Of a DNA stretch of 64,000 nt, positions 28,607 to 39,188 are shown in pieces; within the stretch, counting starts at the first letter, position 1; the number at the start of each line of letters is the position of its first letter. Location of the stretch: assembly GCF_014656075.1 (NCBI RefSeq), contig NZ_BNBS01000001.1:186001-250000 (forward strand), read 5' to 3'. This DNA comes from Streptomyces hydrogenans. GTDB taxonomy: Bacteria > Actinomycetota > Actinomycetes > Streptomycetales > Streptomycetaceae. A model generated the notes under the pieces. That model was not told where the DNA came from, searched no databases, and saw only the letters and a program-made list of their open reading frames with translations. Position numbers and translations under genes: made by a program.

Positions 28607-29709
28607 GGTTCACCGACGAACAGGAGGAACTGCGCGCCGCCGTGCGGCAGTCGCTCGGACGGCACGCCGGCGAGGCGGCCTGGCGGCCGCTCACCGAGCA
28701 GATCGGGGTGGCGGGGCTCGCCGTCCCCGAGGAGTACGGCGGCGCCGGCTGCGGCGCCGTGGAGGTGCACGTCGTGATGGAGGAGCTGGGACGCGAGCTG
28801 AGCCCCGTCCCGTACCTCGGCTCCGCCGTCCTGGCCGTGCAGACGCTGCTGGCCGCCGGCGCCGCCGAGGAGTGCGCCGCGCTGCTGCCCGGCCTGGTGT
28901 CGGGCGAGGCGACGGCGGCCCTCGCCTGGGCCGAGACCGGCACCTGGGACCCGGAGGCGATACGGGCGGGGGCCGTCGCCGGGCCGGACGGCGGCTGGCT
29001 GCTCACCGGGGTGAAGGAGCACGTCCTGGACGGGACGCGCGCCGCCACGCTGCTGGTCGCCGCGCGCACGGACGCCGGAGTGTCGCTGTTCGCGGTGGCC
29101 GGCGACGCGCCCGGGGTCGGCCGCGAGGAGACCGTGCCCATGGACGCCACCCGGGCGCAGGCGCGGGTGGTGCTCGCCGGGGCGCCGGGCCGCCTGCTCG
29201 GGGCGGACGGTGACGGCGGCCGGGTGCTGCGGCACGTCCTCGACCTGGCCTGTACGGCGCTGGCCGCGGAGCAGGTCGGCGCCGCCGCGCGCTGCCTCGA
29301 ACTGACGGTGGCGTACGCCGGGGAGCGGGTGCAGTTCGGGCGCCCGATCGGCTCCTTCCAGGCGGTGAAGCACCGGCTCGCGGACGCCTACGTGCGGGTC
29401 GAGTCGGCCCGCTCCGCCGCGCTGGGTGCCGCCTTCGCCGCCGCGGACGGCGCCCGGGGACCGGAGCTGACCCGGCTGGCGGCCTCCGCCAAGTCCGTCT
29501 GCTCGGAGGCGTTCTCCGAGGTGGCGGGCGAGATGATCCAGCTGCACGGCGGGATCGGCATCACCTGGGAGCACGACGCCCACCGCTACTTCAAGCGGGC
29601 GCACGGCTCCGCGCGACTCTTCGGTCCGCCCCACTGGCACCGGTCCCGCCTGGCCACCGCCCTCGGCCTGCCGGACCCGGTCCCCGTCGGCGGCCGGCTC
29701 AGCCGTTGA
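28603..29709 (+). CDS. Acyl-CoA dehydrogenase (FadE33-like)
   Basis: This 368-residue protein is a partner-type acyl-CoA dehydrogenase: VPEEYGGAGCGAVEVHVVMEE near the N-terminus, GERVQFGRPIGSFQAVKHRLAD (about residues 241-262) and LHGGIGITWEHDAHRYFKRAH near the end. The HGGIGxTWEH element is the normal C-terminal FAD contact. It closes the KstR2-type operon. Its 3' end overlaps the convergent hypothetical gene by 11 bases, so no terminator fits between them. Confidence 0.83.
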   Translation: MRFTDEQEELRAAVRQSLGRHAGEAAWRPLTEQIGVAGLAVPEEYGGAGCGAVEVHVVMEELGRELSPVPYLGSAVLAVQTLLAAGAAEECAALLPGLVSGEATAALAWAETGTWDPEAIRAGAVAGPDGGWLLTGVKEHVLDGTRAATLLVAARTDAGVSLFAVAGDAPGVGREETVPMDATRAQARVVLAGAPGRLLGADGDGGRVLRHVLDLACTALAAEQVGAAARCLELTVAYAGERVQFGRPIGSFQAVKHRLADAYVRVESARSAALGAAFAAADGARGPELTRLAASAKSVCSEAFSEVAGEMIQLHGGIGITWEHDAHRYFKRAHGSARLFGPPHWHRSRLATALGLPDPVPVGGRLSR

Positions 29710-30355
29710 TGGAGAAGAAGATCGTGTCGTGCGTGTACCAGTCGTAGCCGCGCGCCTTGGTCGACTCCCACTCCTCGTGCTCGAACTCCAGCTTCTCGAT
29801 GAGGAGGTCGAGGTCGTAGACGAAGTCGGGGTCGATCCTGTCGCGGACCGCCCGGTAGGCGTCGACGGCCTCCTTCGCCTTGGCGAGCGGCAGCATCCCG
29901 ATGTCCGGGCCGTCGAGCGCGTACGGGATCGGGAAGGGGATCTCGTGCGGCGGGCCGGAGAAGAGGTAGTCGTGCGGCAGCAGGTCGGCGGGCACGCCGT
30001 GCTGCTTCAACTGCTCGCCGAGGAGGCCGAAGAAGGTGCTGGGCTTGGAGTAGACGCCCAGGTCCGAGGGGTCGGACCCGCAGTAGTCGATGACGTGCTG
30101 GAGCGCCCGGGCGTACGCCTTGCCCACGTACGTGCCCTCGGCGTCGGCGCGGCCCTCGATCAGGTGCTGGAGCGCCTCGGGGATCGACAGCCCCCAGTCG
30201 AGGTCCTGCCGGTCCAGGTCCCGCTGGCTGGCCTCGGCCCGCTCGCGCATCATGGCGAGCACCCGCCGCTGCTCGTCGGTGAGGCGGTCCGCCGCTCCGA
30301 GGTAGGCGACGGCCTCGGCGCGGTCGCCGGTGGTGTAGGAAATGATTCGGCTCAT
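29699..30355 (-). CDS. Conserved hypothetical protein (DUF7691-like)
   Basis: The 218-residue product starts MSRIISYTTGDRAEAVAYLG and is soluble, acidic and without signal peptide or membrane segment. It reminds me of Streptomyces DUF7691 proteins, an unverified impression. Aromatic-rich segments PHDYLFSGPPHEIPFPIPYAL and a C-terminal GYDWYTHDTIFFSI are its most distinctive features. ATG 30364 is an alternative start three codons upstream. No function is proposed. It lies just past the GAPDH terminator on the same strand. Confidence 0.7.
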   Translation of the reverse strand: MSRIISYTTGDRAEAVAYLGAADRLTDEQRRVLAMMRERAEASQRDLDRQDLDWGLSIPEALQHLIEGRADAEGTYVGKAYARALQHVIDYCGSDPSDLGVYSKPSTFFGLLGEQLKQHGVPADLLPHDYLFSGPPHEIPFPIPYALDGPDIGMLPLAKAKEAVDAYRAVRDRIDPDFVYDLDLLIEKLEFEHEEWESTKARGYDWYTHDTIFFSING

Positions 30356-30382
30356 GATCGACATGCTGCCACGCGGCACTGA

Positions 30383-30416
30383 CAACGCCCCCTCGGCCGG
30401 AGCCGAGGGGGCGTTG
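30383..30416 (-). terminator. Terminator hairpin after GAPDH gene
   Basis: Perfect 15-base arms (CAACGCCCCCTCGGC and its complement) flank a CGGA loop, 22 bases beyond the GAPDH stop in the direction of transcription. It separates that gene from the hypothetical gene downstream. Confidence 0.85.
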
Positions 30417-30438
30417 CGTGGGGGGCGGTGACGGAAGG

Positions 30439-31437
30439 TCAGCTCGCGGCGAGCATCTCCAGCGTGTCGATGACGCGGTTGGAGAAGCCCCACTCGTTGT
30501 CGTACCAGGCGACGACCTTGACGTGGCGGCCGTCGACGCGGGTCAGGGCGGCGTCGAAGATCGAGGAGTGCGGGTTGCCGGTGATGTCGGAGGAGACCAG
30601 CTCGTCCTCCGAGTACTCCAGGACGCCGGCCAGCTTGCCCTCGGCGGCCGTGCGGTAGGCGTCGAGGATCTGCTCGCGGGTGACCTCGCGGGCGACGGTC
30701 GTGTTGAGCTCGACGATCGAGCCGACCGGCACGGGCACGCGGATCGAGTCGCCGGCGAGCTTGCCGTCCAGCTGCGGCAGGACCAGGCCGATGGCCTTGG
30801 CGGCGCCGGTGCTGGTCGGGACGATGTTGACGGCGGCGTTGCGGGCGCGGCGGGCGTCGCGGTGCGGGCCGTCCTGGAGGTTCTGCTCCTGGGTGTAGGC
30901 GTGCACGGTCGTCATGAAGCCGTGCTCGATGCCGGCCAGCTCGTCGAGGACGGCGGCGAGCGGCGCGAGCGCGTTGGTGGTGCAGGAGGCGTTCGAGACG
31001 ATCGTGTGCAGCTCGGCGTCGTACGTGTCGCTGTTCACGCCGTAGGCGAGGGTGACGTCGGCACCGTCGGAGGGGGCGCTGACCAGGACGCGCTTGGCAC
31101 CGGCGTCGAGGTGGAGGCGGGCGTCCTTGGCGCTGGTGAAGCGGCCGGTGGCCTCCAGGACGATCTCGACGCCCAGCTCGGCCCAGGGGAGCTTGGCCGG
31201 CTCGCGCTCGGCGAGGACCTTGATGCGGTGGCCGTCCACGACGAGCGTGTCGCCGTCGACGGAGACCGGGCGGCCGAGGCGGCCGGAGGTGGAGTCGAAG
31301 GCGAGAAGACGGGCCAGCGCCTTCGGCTCGGTGAGGTCGTTGACGGCGACGACCTCCAGCGTGGTGTCGCGCTCCAGGAGGGCGCGGAGCACGTTGCGGC
31401 CGATGCGACCGAAACCGTTGATGGCGATGCGAGTCAT
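30439..31437 (-). CDS. gap: Glyceraldehyde-3-phosphate dehydrogenase
   Basis: This 332-residue type I GAPDH has GFGRIGR (residues 8-14), catalytic C152 in SNASCTTN, H179 in TTVHAYT, and the substrate-binding TSTGAAKA. It converts glyceraldehyde-3-phosphate to 1,3-bisphosphoglycerate. No pgk or tpi gene is adjacent, so it is a separate gap gene rather than the core glycolytic operon copy. An AraC-type regulator gene lies 125 bp upstream on the same strand. A strong hairpin follows. Confidence 0.96.
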   Translation of the reverse strand: MTRIAINGFGRIGRNVLRALLERDTTLEVVAVNDLTEPKALARLLAFDSTSGRLGRPVSVDGDTLVVDGHRIKVLAEREPAKLPWAELGVEIVLEATGRFTSAKDARLHLDAGAKRVLVSAPSDGADVTLAYGVNSDTYDAELHTIVSNASCTTNALAPLAAVLDELAGIEHGFMTTVHAYTQEQNLQDGPHRDARRARNAAVNIVPTSTGAAKAIGLVLPQLDGKLAGDSIRVPVPVGSIVELNTTVAREVTREQILDAYRTAAEGKLAGVLEYSEDELVSSDITGNPHSSIFDAALTRVDGRHVKVVAWYDNEWGFSNRVIDTLEMLAAS

Positions 31438-31562
31438 GAGTGGTGTCCCTTCCGTTTTCTCGTCACCCAGCCTCGCTCGCCCGCGCCGCCGACGGCAGGG
31501 GCGAGATCGCCATGGTCCGCAAGGATCGTGCCAAGATCCTGGCCCGTCGCCGTCGGCGGCTC

Positions 31563-32519
31563 TCAGTCACCTCGGGTGAAGGTGCGCCGGTAGTCGCTCG
31601 GGGTGGTGCCGAGGATCCGCTGGAAGTGCATCCGCAGGTTGGCGCCGGTGCCCAGACCGGTCTCCGCGGCGATCTGCTCGACGCCGAGCTCGGAGCGTTC
31701 GAGCAGCTCGCGGGCCCGGTCGACGCGGGCGCGCAGGAGCCACTGCATGGGGGTGTAGCCGGTCTCCTCGACGAAGCGGCGGGAGAAGGTGCGGGGCGAG
31801 ACCGCGGCGTGGCGGGCGAGGACGTCGAGGGTGAGGGGCTCGTCAAGGTGGTGCAGGACCCATTCGCGGGTGGCGGCGAAGCGTTCGCCGTGGGGTTCGG
31901 GGACGCTGCGGGGCACGTACTGCGCCTGGCCGCCGCTGCGGTAGGGCGCGGCGACCAGGCGCCGGGCGGCGTGGTTGGCGGCACCGACGCCGAGGTCGCC
32001 GCGGAGGATGTGGAGGCAGAGGTCGATGCCGGAGGCGGCGCCGGCGGAGGTGAGGACGCTGCCCTCGTCGACGAAGAGGACGTTCTCGTCGACCTGCACC
32101 AGGGGCCGTTTCTCGGCGAGGGCGCGCGCGTAGTGCCAGTGCGTGGTGGCCCGCCGGCCGTCGAGGAGGCCGGTGGCGGCGAGCGCGAAGGCGCCGGTGG
32201 AGATGGCGGCGAGCCGCGCCCCGCGCGCGTGGGCGGCGATCAGGGCCTCGACGACGGCCGGCGGCGGGTCCTCCCGGTCGGGGAAGCGGTAGCCGGGGAC
32301 GAAGACGATGTCGGCCCAGGCGAGGGCGTCGAGGCCGTGGGCGACGTCGTACGACAGGCCGTCACCCCCGGCGACGAGGCCGGGGGTGGCACCGCAGACG
32401 CGCACCTCGTAGGGCATGCTCGCGCGGGTCGTGAAGACCTGGGCGGGGATGCCGACGTCGAGGGGTTTGGCCCCTTCGAGGACGAGGACGGCGACGCGGT
32501 ACAGACGGGTGGGTGGCAC
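31563..32519 (-). CDS. GlxA-type AraC regulator (GapR-like)
   Basis: This 318-residue regulator has an N-terminal DJ-1/PfpI-like domain (about residues 8-170) and a C-terminal AraC double helix-turn-helix (LDVLARHAAVSPRTFSRRF, then VEQIAAETGLGTGANLRMHF). The nucleophile-elbow Cys of active DJ-1 proteins is replaced by Ser-Thr in AISTGAF, so it is a sensor and not an enzyme. It lies directly upstream of gap; in S. aureofaciens a GapR of this family activates gap, by recollection. Control of the downstream gap gene is therefore the simplest reading. Confidence 0.85.
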   Translation of the reverse strand: MPPTRLYRVAVLVLEGAKPLDVGIPAQVFTTRASMPYEVRVCGATPGLVAGGDGLSYDVAHGLDALAWADIVFVPGYRFPDREDPPPAVVEALIAAHARGARLAAISTGAFALAATGLLDGRRATTHWHYARALAEKRPLVQVDENVLFVDEGSVLTSAGAASGIDLCLHILRGDLGVGAANHAARRLVAAPYRSGGQAQYVPRSVPEPHGERFAATREWVLHHLDEPLTLDVLARHAAVSPRTFSRRFVEETGYTPMQWLLRARVDRARELLERSELGVEQIAAETGLGTGANLRMHFQRILGTTPSDYRRTFTRGD

Positions 32520-32560
32520 GTGTCGAGCCTACGTGGCGCGGCGGCGCCGCCCCCCGGGGC

Positions 32561-33601
32561 TCAGCCGTTCGGGAGGATCACCGCGCGGCCGGCGATCCGG
32601 CCCGCGTGCAGCCGCTCGTACGCCTCGGGGGCCTCGTCCAGGCCGTAGGTCTCGACGTGCACGTCGACGGCGCCGGCGCGGGCCAGGTCGAGCACCTCGA
32701 TGAGTTCGGCGCGGGTGCCCCAGTAGGGGGAGGCGACGCTCACCTCGTACGGGAGGGCGCCGAAGCCGACGGGGAGGGTGCCGCCGCCGAGGCCGACGAT
32801 GGTGACGTCGCCCTCGACCGCGGCCATGGCTCCGGCGGAGGCGGTGGTGGGCGGGGCTCCGACGAAGTCGAGGACGACCTCGGCGCCGCGTCCGCCGGTG
32901 AGGTCGCGGACGGTGGCGGCGGCGGAGGCGTCGGACAGGGCGGTCTCGTGGGCGCCGACGGTCCGGGCGAGGGCGAGCTTCTCCTCGGTGACGTCGAGGG
33001 CGACGACCCGGGCGGCGGTCATGGCGCGCAGCAGCTGGATGGCGACGTGGCCGAGGCCGCCGGTGCCGATGACGACGGCGGTGGAGCCGGGCACGAGCTT
33101 CGGCAGCGAGCGCTTGATCGCGTGGTACGGGGTGAGGCCGGCGTCGGTCAGCGGCACCGTCCTGACCGGGTCGAGGCCGCCCAGCGGGACCAGGTGGCGG
33201 GCGCTGTCGACGAGCATGTACTCGGCGATGGCTCCCGGGGCGCCGAGCCCGGGCGGGCGGATGCCGAGGTCGGCGGCGCGCAGGCAGTAGTTCTCCTTGC
33301 CCTGGGCGCACGTGAAGCAGTTCCCGCAGCCCCAGGGGCCGTAGACGGCGACGGCGTCGCCCTCGGCGAGGCCGGTGACCCCGTCCCCGAGGGCCGCGAC
33401 GGTGCCGACGCCCTCGTGGCCGAGGGTGAGGGGCAGCGGGAAGGGCAGTTGTTCGGCGGGCCAGCTCATGACGGCGATGTCGGAGTGACAGACGCCGGCG
33501 GCGGTGACCTTGAGGAGGACCTGCCCGGGGCCGGGCTCCGGGTCGGGAACGGTGACGACTTCGGGGGCGGCACCCACGGTGCGGTACTGCAGTGCCTTCA
33601 T
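32561..33601 (-). CDS. Zinc-dependent alcohol dehydrogenase
   Basis: This 346-residue medium-chain dehydrogenase has catalytic-zinc ligands in AGVCHSD and GHEGVG, four structural-zinc cysteines in CGNCFTCAQGKENYC, and the NAD-binding GTGGLGHVAIQ. It would oxidise primary alcohols or related substrates with NAD. It stands alone, with AAGGAA before the ATG and its own promoter region of about 140 bp. The closest families include Adh and arabinose-dehydrogenase-like enzymes; substrate is unknown. Confidence 0.9.
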   Translation of the reverse strand: MKALQYRTVGAAPEVVTVPDPEPGPGQVLLKVTAAGVCHSDIAVMSWPAEQLPFPLPLTLGHEGVGTVAALGDGVTGLAEGDAVAVYGPWGCGNCFTCAQGKENYCLRAADLGIRPPGLGAPGAIAEYMLVDSARHLVPLGGLDPVRTVPLTDAGLTPYHAIKRSLPKLVPGSTAVVIGTGGLGHVAIQLLRAMTAARVVALDVTEEKLALARTVGAHETALSDASAAATVRDLTGGRGAEVVLDFVGAPPTTASAGAMAAVEGDVTIVGLGGGTLPVGFGALPYEVSVASPYWGTRAELIEVLDLARAGAVDVHVETYGLDEAPEAYERLHAGRIAGRAVILPNG

Positions 33602-33745
33602 GGCGCATTCCTTTCCGGCGTCGCTGGGGCGCCTCGGCCGCGGGGCGGGCGGACACGCCTTCTCCAGGGTGCGGCCGGACCACCGCACGCGCGCGGTGGT
33701 CCCCGTCCGGCGGATATAGATGCAACCTACACCCACTAGGTCCGG

Positions 33746-34846
33746 TCAGGCGCGGAGCTCGTACCAGGGCCGGTCGGCGTGCTCGGCCGGGGTGCCGTCC
33801 AGGATCCGCGCGGTACGGGCGGCCGGGTCCAGGAGGACGGTGGCCAGGCTCGCCCAGCGGCGGCCGAGCGGGGCCTCGGGGTCGGGCACGCAGCTGACCG
33901 GCGGTTCGCCGGGGCCGGTCACGAGGAGCCGGAGCAGCTCGTCGTGGGTGGCGCCGGGCTCGCGGGCCAGCCGGTCGCGGAGGAAGGCGTACCGCTCGCC
34001 GGAGTCGGGCTGGTAGAGCCAGGACTTCTCGTGGCGGGCGGGCTCCGGGCTCAGGAAGTGGTTGGTGCGCAGATGGGTGGCGTCGGCGAGGGCCGGCACC
34101 TCGAAGACGCCCTCGGGGCTGAGGTCGAGCAGGACGGCCCGCCGCTCGTCGAAGAGCAGGAAGGAGCCGGAGGAGGCGAGCGGCGCGGAGCGGACCAGTT
34201 CGACGGCGTGGCCGACGTCGCCCGCCTCCTCCAGGACGAGGGCGGCGAGGACGTGCACCGGGAGGCCGCCGGCGCGGTCGTCCCGGTGGCCGAGGATGTT
34301 GAAGTGGAGGGCGATGCCGGCGCTGTTGACGCCGATCTTCGCGAGGATGCCGTGCTCGGTGAGGCCGACGTACCGGTGGGCACCGCCGGCCGCGTCGACG
34401 GCGTGCCAGGAGGAGCCGAGCTCGACGTGCCAGTCCCAGGTCTGGATGCCGAGGTGGGTGGTGCCGCCGCCGGGGGCGGGCACGCGCCGGACGACCGTGG
34501 AGCATTCGCCGGGCGGGACGGCACGGCTCCGGGCGAGGATCTCGGTACGGGCGTTGAGCGCGGCGACCCGCCAGGGCGCGACCCCGGCCCCCTCCGCGAT
34601 CCCCTCGATCTGCTCGCGCAGGGCGGGCCGGAAGGCGTCGATCGCGTCCAGGGCCCGGTGGGCGTCGTCCCGGACGGTCCCCTCGGACACCTCCGCGAGG
34701 GCGAAGAGCCGGTCGTAGACGTCGAGGGCGGCGTGCAGTCCTTCGGCGAGCCGGACTCCCCTCAGTCGCCCCCGCTCGCGCGGGTCGGCGGCGTCGACGG
34801 TCACGTGGAGGCGGCGTGCGGGGCGGGGGAAGGCGGTGAGGGGCAT
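33746..34846 (-). CDS. C45-family autoproteolytic acyltransferase/hydrolase
   Basis: This 366-residue Ntn-hydrolase resembles acyl-CoA:6-aminopenicillanic acid acyltransferase. Self-cleavage before C115 in PPGECSTVV would expose the N-terminal nucleophile. The downstream LGIQTWDWH and FNILGHRDD segments fit the family core. Substrates in bacteria are generally unknown, probably amide bonds of acyl-amino compounds. ATG 34846 has AGGAAG upstream and lies 34 bases from a conspicuous palindrome. It is monocistronic. Confidence 0.8.
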   Translation of the reverse strand: MPLTAFPRPARRLHVTVDAADPRERGRLRGVRLAEGLHAALDVYDRLFALAEVSEGTVRDDAHRALDAIDAFRPALREQIEGIAEGAGVAPWRVAALNARTEILARSRAVPPGECSTVVRRVPAPGGGTTHLGIQTWDWHVELGSSWHAVDAAGGAHRYVGLTEHGILAKIGVNSAGIALHFNILGHRDDRAGGLPVHVLAALVLEEAGDVGHAVELVRSAPLASSGSFLLFDERRAVLLDLSPEGVFEVPALADATHLRTNHFLSPEPARHEKSWLYQPDSGERYAFLRDRLAREPGATHDELLRLLVTGPGEPPVSCVPDPEAPLGRRWASLATVLLDPAARTARILDGTPAEHADRPWYELRA

Positions 34847-34879
34847 GGGCGACGACTTCCTGGGGGGCGACGGGACCAC

Positions 34880-34903
34880 TTTATTGGGCGTACGACCAAT
34901 AAA
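34880..34903. promoter_or_regulatory. 24-bp palindrome upstream of the C45 hydrolase gene
   Basis: Arms TTTATTGG and CCAATAAA flank the self-complementary centre CGTACG, with only one mismatched pair. It is AT-rich against its surroundings and sits 34 bases before the ATG. Size and symmetry suit a TetR- or MarR-type repressor, but no such gene lies beside it. Confidence 0.6.
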
Positions 34904-34988
34904 ACCTGCGACTCATCCAACAGCGGGGGCGCGCGACCGTCAAGCCCGCCCGGCCGCACCCTCGGACGGCGCGCCGGAAGTCCGGCGT

Positions 34989-35000
34989 GACAACGTTGTC
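34989..35000. promoter_or_regulatory. LacI-type palindrome in the gap 34847-35193
   Basis: GACAACGTTGTC is a perfect palindrome with the central CG typical of LacI/GalR operators. No LacI gene is in the window. The 347-bp gap around it holds, from the left, the palindrome at 34880-34903, this site, and the hairpin at 35064-35118. I see no coding frame in it. Confidence 0.35.
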
Positions 35001-35063
35001 CAACACTCGCGGCAGAGATGGGCGCGCCCCGGGCGGCAAGCGCCTTCGGGACGGGCCCCGCAC

Positions 35064-35118
35064 GGTGGGCGTGCGCGTCGCGGCCGCGGCGACGGCGGGC
35101 GGGACGCGCACGCCCACC
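35064..35118 (-). terminator. Long hairpin downstream of fur
   Basis: Perfect 16-base arms (GGTGGGCGTGCGCGTC at 35064-35079 and its complement at 35103-35118) enclose a 23-base GC-rich loop, 75 bases past the fur stop in the direction of transcription. It could end the fur transcript. Confidence 0.55.
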
Positions 35119-35193
35119 GCCACCGGGGCACCCTCGACCGGGGTACCGGCCGGGCGTGCGGCGCGGGGAAGGCCGCCACCGGCCCTGCCGGCC

Positions 35194-35607
35194 TCAGGTC
35201 GCGCAGGACGGGCAGCGGCCCCGGTAGGTAACGTCGACCTTGGAGACGGTGAAGCCGTAGCGCTCGGAGTCGGGCAGGACGGACAGCGGGTCGCCGGTGG
35301 GGCGCACGTCGCGGATGATGCCGCACTCCGTGCAGACCAGGTGCTGGTGCGGGTGGCGGGCGTTGGGGTCGTACCGCTTCGCGCGCCCGTCGGTGGAGAG
35401 CTCCACGACCTCGCCGAGGGTGACCAGTTCGCCCAGGGTGTTGTAGACGGTCGCCCGGGCGATCTCGGGAAGTCGCTCCACGGCACGGGCGTGCACCTCG
35501 TCGGCGGTGAGGTGCACGTGCTCGCCGTCGAGGACCTCCGCGACCACGCGCCGCTGCGACGTCATCCGCCAGCCTCGGGCGCGCAGCCGCTCCAGCAGGT
35601 CACTCAT
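35194..35607 (-). CDS. Fur-family peroxide/iron-responsive regulator (FurS/CatR-like)
   Basis: This 137-residue Fur protein has an N-terminal winged helix (RMTSQRRVVAEVL, then ATVYNTLGELV), the metal-sensing HPHQHLVC region (H85, H87, H89), and structural zinc cysteine pairs C92/C95 and C132/C135. It is divergent from katG, whose promoter contains a matching inverted repeat. In Streptomyces, FurS, FurA and CatR repress catalase genes and are inactivated by peroxide; this is probably that type. In the pairs I remember, furS-cpeB and furA-catC run the same way, unlike here. Confidence 0.9.
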   Translation of the reverse strand: MSDLLERLRARGWRMTSQRRVVAEVLDGEHVHLTADEVHARAVERLPEIARATVYNTLGELVTLGEVVELSTDGRAKRYDPNARHPHQHLVCTECGIIRDVRPTGDPLSVLPDSERYGFTVSKVDVTYRGRCPSCAT

Positions 35608-35695
35608 AGGGGCCCACCTGTTCCTTCTCGGCGAAGACCCGGGGGTTCGGAGGGTGGCGTCCCCCGGGCCCGGCGTCTCCACTTTGACGTTGTTC

Positions 35696-35723
35696 TTGAC
35701 TTGGACTTAGTCCATTGTAGGAT
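35696..35723 (+). promoter_or_regulatory. katG promoter with embedded Fur-family operator
   Basis: TTGACT (35696-35701) and TAGGAT (35718-35723) with a 16-base spacer fit a main-sigma promoter. The spacer contains the perfect inverted repeat TGGAC-TTA-GTCCA (35702-35714), so repressor binding would cover RNA polymerase contacts. It is about 150 bp before the katG ATG and 90 bp before fur, and could serve both. The leader 35724-35873 shows no other clear element. Confidence 0.7.
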
Positions 35724-35783
35724 CAGTTTTGTTGATGGCCAAGGGACAGGAAGAGTCCGGCACGGCGGAGGACGAGGACGTGA

Positions 35784-38093
<2,310 letters not shown>

Positions 38094-38107
38094 GCCACCG
38101 CGACCCC

Positions 38108-38142
38108 GCGGGGCCGGCCCCCGAACACCCCGCCGGCCCCGC
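38108..38142 (+). terminator. Hairpin after katG
   Basis: Arms GCGGGGCCGGC (38108-38118) and its perfect complement (38132-38142) flank a 13-base C-rich loop, 15 bases beyond the katG stop. The rest of the 230-bp gap to the next gene shows no gene. Confidence 0.65.
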
Positions 38143-38323
38143 CACCCCGCGCCCCCGAGACCATCCCCCGGTCCCGGGGGCGCACCCCTGTCCGCACACC
38201 CGCCGCCCCTTCCGGCGCCGTCCACCCGGGCCCTTCCCTTCTCCCCCGGCACCACGGCACCTCCGGGCACCCGCCGTACGGCGCCGAGCTGCCGTGATCA
38301 CGGAGCGGGGCTATCGTCCAGGC

Positions 38324-39031
38324 ATGCAGCCGACCGCCGCCCGCCCCCTGCTCCTCTTCGCGCTCCGGGACGCGCGCGTGGTGGACCTCGTCGGCGGGAT
38401 GCTGCGGGACCTGGGGCACGACATCCTGCACGCCACCGACGGCCCCGCCACCCGGCGGGCGCTGCGCGAGCGCCGGCCGCAGGGCGTGCTGCTCAGCCTC
38501 GAACTCCCCCGCTGCGACCCCTGGCAGCTGCTGACCGAGCTCCGCGCGCACGACGACCGGCTGCCCGTCGTCGTCACGGCCCCCGTCTACGTGGAGATCG
38601 AGGCGGCCCGCGCCTACCGCCTCGGCGCGGACGACTACGTCACCTACTCGCTCTCCCGCGAGCAGGGCTTCCCCCGTCTCGCCGCCCGCTTCCGCCGCCT
38701 CCTGCCGCGCCGCGAGGCGTCCTCCGGGCACGCGGCGCCGGAGCGCGTGGTGGTCGACCGGGCCGGGCACACCGCGACCGTCGGCGGCGCCCCGCTGGAC
38801 CTCAGCCCGCTCGAGTTCGACCTCCTCGCCACCCTGGCGGCCCGCCCGGAGCAGGTGCTGAGCCACGGACAGCTGCTCCGCGAGGTGTGGGGCGAGCGCG
38901 AGGACGGCGACCCGGTCCGGGTGAAGTACACGGTCCTGCGCCTGCGCCGCAAGATCGCCGCCGCCACCGGAGGCCGTACCGGCATCTCCACCGTGCGCGG
39001 CATCGGCTACCGCTACCACCCCGTCGACTGA
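38324..39031 (+). CDS. Orphan response-regulator-like protein with degenerate receiver
   Basis: This 235-residue protein has a receiver-like N-terminal domain (about residues 8-120) and an OmpR/PhoB winged helix (LDLSPLEFDLLATLAARPEQV to GIGYRYHPVD). The receiver lacks key residues: the phospho-acceptor Asp is S58 in LLSLELP, the N-terminal acidic pair is missing (LLFALRD), and the conserved Lys is Y108 in DDYVTYSLS. It cannot be phosphorylated in the normal way. No histidine kinase is adjacent. It may bind DNA constitutively or sense a ligand. Confidence 0.85.
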   Translation: MQPTAARPLLLFALRDARVVDLVGGMLRDLGHDILHATDGPATRRALRERRPQGVLLSLELPRCDPWQLLTELRAHDDRLPVVVTAPVYVEIEAARAYRLGADDYVTYSLSREQGFPRLAARFRRLLPRREASSGHAAPERVVVDRAGHTATVGGAPLDLSPLEFDLLATLAARPEQVLSHGQLLREVWGEREDGDPVRVKYTVLRLRRKIAAATGGRTGISTVRGIGYRYHPVD

Positions 39032-39188
39032 CCCCGGCGGCGCCCGGGACCTTCACCGCCCCACCGCCGGGCCTTCCGTCCCCTCCCGCCCCTTCGCAAC
39101 CGAACCGCACCGCCCGGGCACCCCTCCCGCAACCCGGCCGCGCCACCGTGATGGACGAAAGGGACGAAACATACGGGAGGAGGCTCCG

